From: an uncultured Flavobacteriales bacterium
Lineage (GTDB): Bacteria > Bacteroidota > Bacteroidia > Flavobacteriales > BACL11
Direction: 5' to 3'
DNA: 15,590 nt
Assembly: GCA_913047525.1 (NCBI GenBank)
Contig: CAJWUS010000020.1
Span: 1 to 15,590 of the forward strand
The translations under genes were made by a program, and so were the position numbers. Below the pieces are notes generated by a model. That model did no database searches. It was not told where the DNA came from and worked only from the letters and a program-made list of their open reading frames with translations. Within the stretch, counting starts at the first letter, position 1, and every line of letters starts with the position of its first letter. Below, piece by piece: positions 13,975 to 15,590 of the stretch.

Positions 13975-15590
13975 TTTGGTAGTAGAATCAATTTATCTTT
14001 AACAGTTCTCATGCCTACTGCACTTATCTCATAGATATAATAACCGGAAGTCAAGTGAGAAATATCAATAAACTGATTTCCACTTTCAACATTATCAGAA
14101 TGAACAAGCTGCCCCCCTAAATTATAAATATTCAAAACAGGATTTTTGCTTATTGCGTTTTCGGGAACATTTAAAATAATATAATCTTTTGCAGGATTCG
14201 GATAGGCATTTACATAAGACATAAAATCGTTTGCAATTCCGTTTGGTTGAGAGTGCAAAACACTTTCCCAAATTCCCCTTCCAAAAGTTGCAGCTCTAAT
14301 TTTTCCTACTCCATAATGAATCTCTAATTCATCCACTTGCACATTTGGAAGACCTGTCATAAATGGTTGCCAATCGCTCATACTATTATCTTTATGGTAC
14401 ACCCCAACATCTGTACCAATATACAAATCATCATTGGTTAAATCTTGATAAACTATACAATTTACAGGTAGATTTGGTAAATTTGAGCCAGAGATATTTG
14501 ACCATGTATTCCCTCCATCTGTTGATTCATATACCTTACTCCCAGCAGTATAATTTGAACAAGTAACCCAAACCCAATTGGGGTCATTTGCCGAAACAGT
14601 AACATCAGAAATAGAGTTTGGGAGACCATTATCAATCCTATTCCAACTAACCCCCCCATTAAAAGTTACATATAATGTTGAGTAAGTAGAAGCATAAATT
14701 ACGTCTTGATCAGATGGAGCCAAAGCAATTATTTTCACGGAACCCATCTGATTGTTAGAAATAGAATCCCAAAAGGCACCACCAGTTTTTGTGGAATAAA
14801 CCTCATCATAACCAGCAACAACCATATTGTTATTTAATGGATGCATTTTGTAGGGCGTAACCCAGCTACCATCATAAGAAACAGGTTTAAAGTTTGACCA
14901 ATTATTGCCTCCATCATAAGTTATTTTAAGACCTCCGTATTGAGAAGAAGAGTATATAATATCAGGATCGTAAGGATCAATAATACATTCCATCCCATCA
15001 GAACCCCTTATTGCATCCCAGCCAGAAGACGAAAGTCTTTCAGTTCCATTATCTTGTGCTCCAGCTACTAAAATATCACTATTGCTTTTTGATAGACCTA
15101 AACGATAAAACTGAGAAATTTCCAAGCCATCACTAATATCTGTCCAAGTATTTAAATTGTCTAAATATTTATAAAATCCACCATCATTTCCTGCATATAA
15201 AGTATTGTTAATTGGGTTGTATTCCAAGGCGTGCTGATCTACATGCATATAAGCATAACTACCACTCCCACTACTTGCTTCAATATTCCAGCTCTGTCCT
15301 CCGTCACTAGATTCCCATAATGCTATTCCGCCAGCGTAAATAATATTTTCGTCATTAGGAGAAATTGCTAAGCTCATATCGTACCAACTTTGGCCCCCCT
15401 CAGAAGTGCCGTCTGTTTTTCTTCCTAAAATATTACATCCAGTATTATAGTCAGGGCAATCAAACTGTGTAGACCAATTACCTCCCGAATCAACTGACTT
15501 ATAAAAACCATAAAATCCAGCATCTGAATTTGCAATAAGGGCATATACAATATCTGGATTATCTTCTGTGACCCCCAATAAAATTCTATC
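13971..15590 (-). CDS. T9SS-secreted Asp-box (BNR-like) beta-propeller protein, C-terminal part (5' end beyond the window)
   Basis: The last 539 residues of a large secreted protein. The reading frame stays open to the window edge (first codons read DRILLGVTEDNP), so the N-terminus and signal peptide are missing. Asp-box repeats (S-x-D-x-G-x-x-W) recur, counted from a TTG at 15578: SVDSGGNWS (28-36), SSDGGQSWN (90-98), TYDGGNNWS (220-228), TFNGGVSWN (305-313) and STDGGNTWS (352-360). Each is typical of one propeller blade. MHVDQHA (111-117), GNDGG (130-134) and AQDNGT (174-179) are further blocks of this family. After GRGIWES (433-439) comes a T9SS type A sorting domain. Databases tend to label relatives exo-sialidase or glycosyl hydrolase, but catalytic residues for such a role cannot be shown here. 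It is probably exported to the cell surface or medium. Confidence 0.9.
   Translation of the reverse strand, partial: DRILLGVTEDNPDIVYALIANSDAGFYGFYKSVDSGGNWSTQFDCPDYNTGCNILGRKTDGTSEGGQSWYDMSLAISPNDENIIYAGGIALWESSDGGQSWNIEASSGSGSYAYMHVDQHALEYNPINNTLYAGNDGGFYKYLDNLNTWTDISDGLEISQFYRLGLSKSNSDILVAGAQDNGTERLSSSGWDAIRGSDGMECIIDPYDPDIIYSSSQYGGLKITYDGGNNWSNFKPVSYDGSWVTPYKMHPLNNNMVVAGYDEVYSTKTGGAFWDSISNNQMGSVKIIALAPSDQDVIYASTYSTLYVTFNGGVSWNRIDNGLPNSISDVTVSANDPNWVWVTCSNYTAGSKVYESTDGGNTWSNISGSNLPNLPVNCIVYQDLTNDDLYIGTDVGVYHKDNSMSDWQPFMTGLPNVQVDELEIHYGVGKIRAATFGRGIWESVLHSQPNGIANDFMSYVNAYPNPAKDYIILNVPENAISKNPVLNIYNLGGQLVHSDNVESGNQFIDISHLTSGYYIYEISAVGMRTVKDKLILLPN
13974..14204 (-). other. T9SS type A C-terminal sorting domain
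   Basis: The last 77 residues of the propeller protein. YPNPAKDYIILNV opens the domain, followed by LNIYNLGGQLV, then IDISHLTSGYYIYEI and the closing KDKLILLPN. This order (YPNP, strand with G-x-L-V, SGYY, K-x-x-L) is the type A signal recognised by the type IX secretion system. It is cleaved on export and the protein is released or attached to the surface. Its presence implies a complete T9SS elsewhere in the genome. Confidence 0.9.
14651..14657 (-). repeat. G7 homopolymer in the propeller gene
   Basis: Seven Gs on the coding (minus) strand encode the two adjacent glycines and the start of the valine codon in an Asp-box (FNGGVSW). Two further G6 tracts lie in the same gene at 14112-14117 and 15394-15399. 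In AT-rich DNA such tracts are uncommon and can slip; whether they do so here is unknown. Confidence 0.6.

Noticed and set aside
15382..15406. SEGGQSW in the propeller protein as a sixth Asp-box
   Set aside because: It lacks the central Asp, and its context (GGQSWYDMSLAISP) is the conserved blade-start segment of this family rather than a turn motif.
15576..15578. TTG at 15578 as the start of the propeller protein
   Set aside because: The frame continues open to the window edge and the protein lacks a signal peptide there, so it is a truncated gene.

Overview
The window is AT-rich chromosomal DNA from a member of the Bacteroidota, probably Flavobacteriales-like. The evidence is a C-terminal type IX secretion (T9SS) sorting domain, two families typical of this phylum (DUF4292 and DUF4837), promoter-like TAnnTTTG boxes a few bases before start codons, the near absence of Shine-Dalgarno sequences, and an atp cluster that stops after atpG instead of continuing into atpD. 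Genus cannot be set from the sequence alone. No mobile element, CRISPR array, tRNA or rRNA was seen, and no gap between genes exceeds 100 bases.

Layout: (1) 1-2448, atpA and atpG, the end of an F1Fo ATP synthase operon, followed by an imperfect hairpin with a T-rich tail. (2) 2524-10009, a compact seven-gene same-strand run behind one Bacteroidota-type promoter box: a crotonase-family enoyl-CoA hydratase, a Wzx/MOP-type flippase, dUTPase, a sugar-phosphate nucleotidyltransferase with a left-handed beta-helix tail, a secreted TPR protein, a DUF4292 lipoprotein and an EnvC-like coiled-coil/LytM protein. Gaps are 13 bases or less, and the last three genes overlap. (3) 10022-11688, tatA and gatA (glutamyl-tRNA(Gln) amidotransferase subunit A). 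(4) 11760-13974, an MltD-like lytic transglycosylase with LysM repeats and a DUF4837 lipoprotein. (5) 13971-15590, on the minus strand, the C-terminal part of a secreted Asp-box beta-propeller protein with a T9SS type A sorting domain. Its 5' end lies outside the window.

Most of the middle of the window concerns the cell envelope: glycan precursor supply and lipid-linked sugar flipping, a TPR/lipoprotein pair, a probable amidase activator, a Tat export subunit and a murein lytic enzyme. Housekeeping genes (dut, gatA, ech) sit among them.

I see no clearly new multi-gene system. The most useful observations are the EnvC-like protein that keeps its zinc ligands but has lost both catalytic histidines, its position next to tatA and a lytic transglycosylase, the tightly coupled TPR-DUF4292-EnvC trio, the two convergent genes that share one TTAA as both stop codons, and the poly-G tracts in the T9SS-secreted protein gene.
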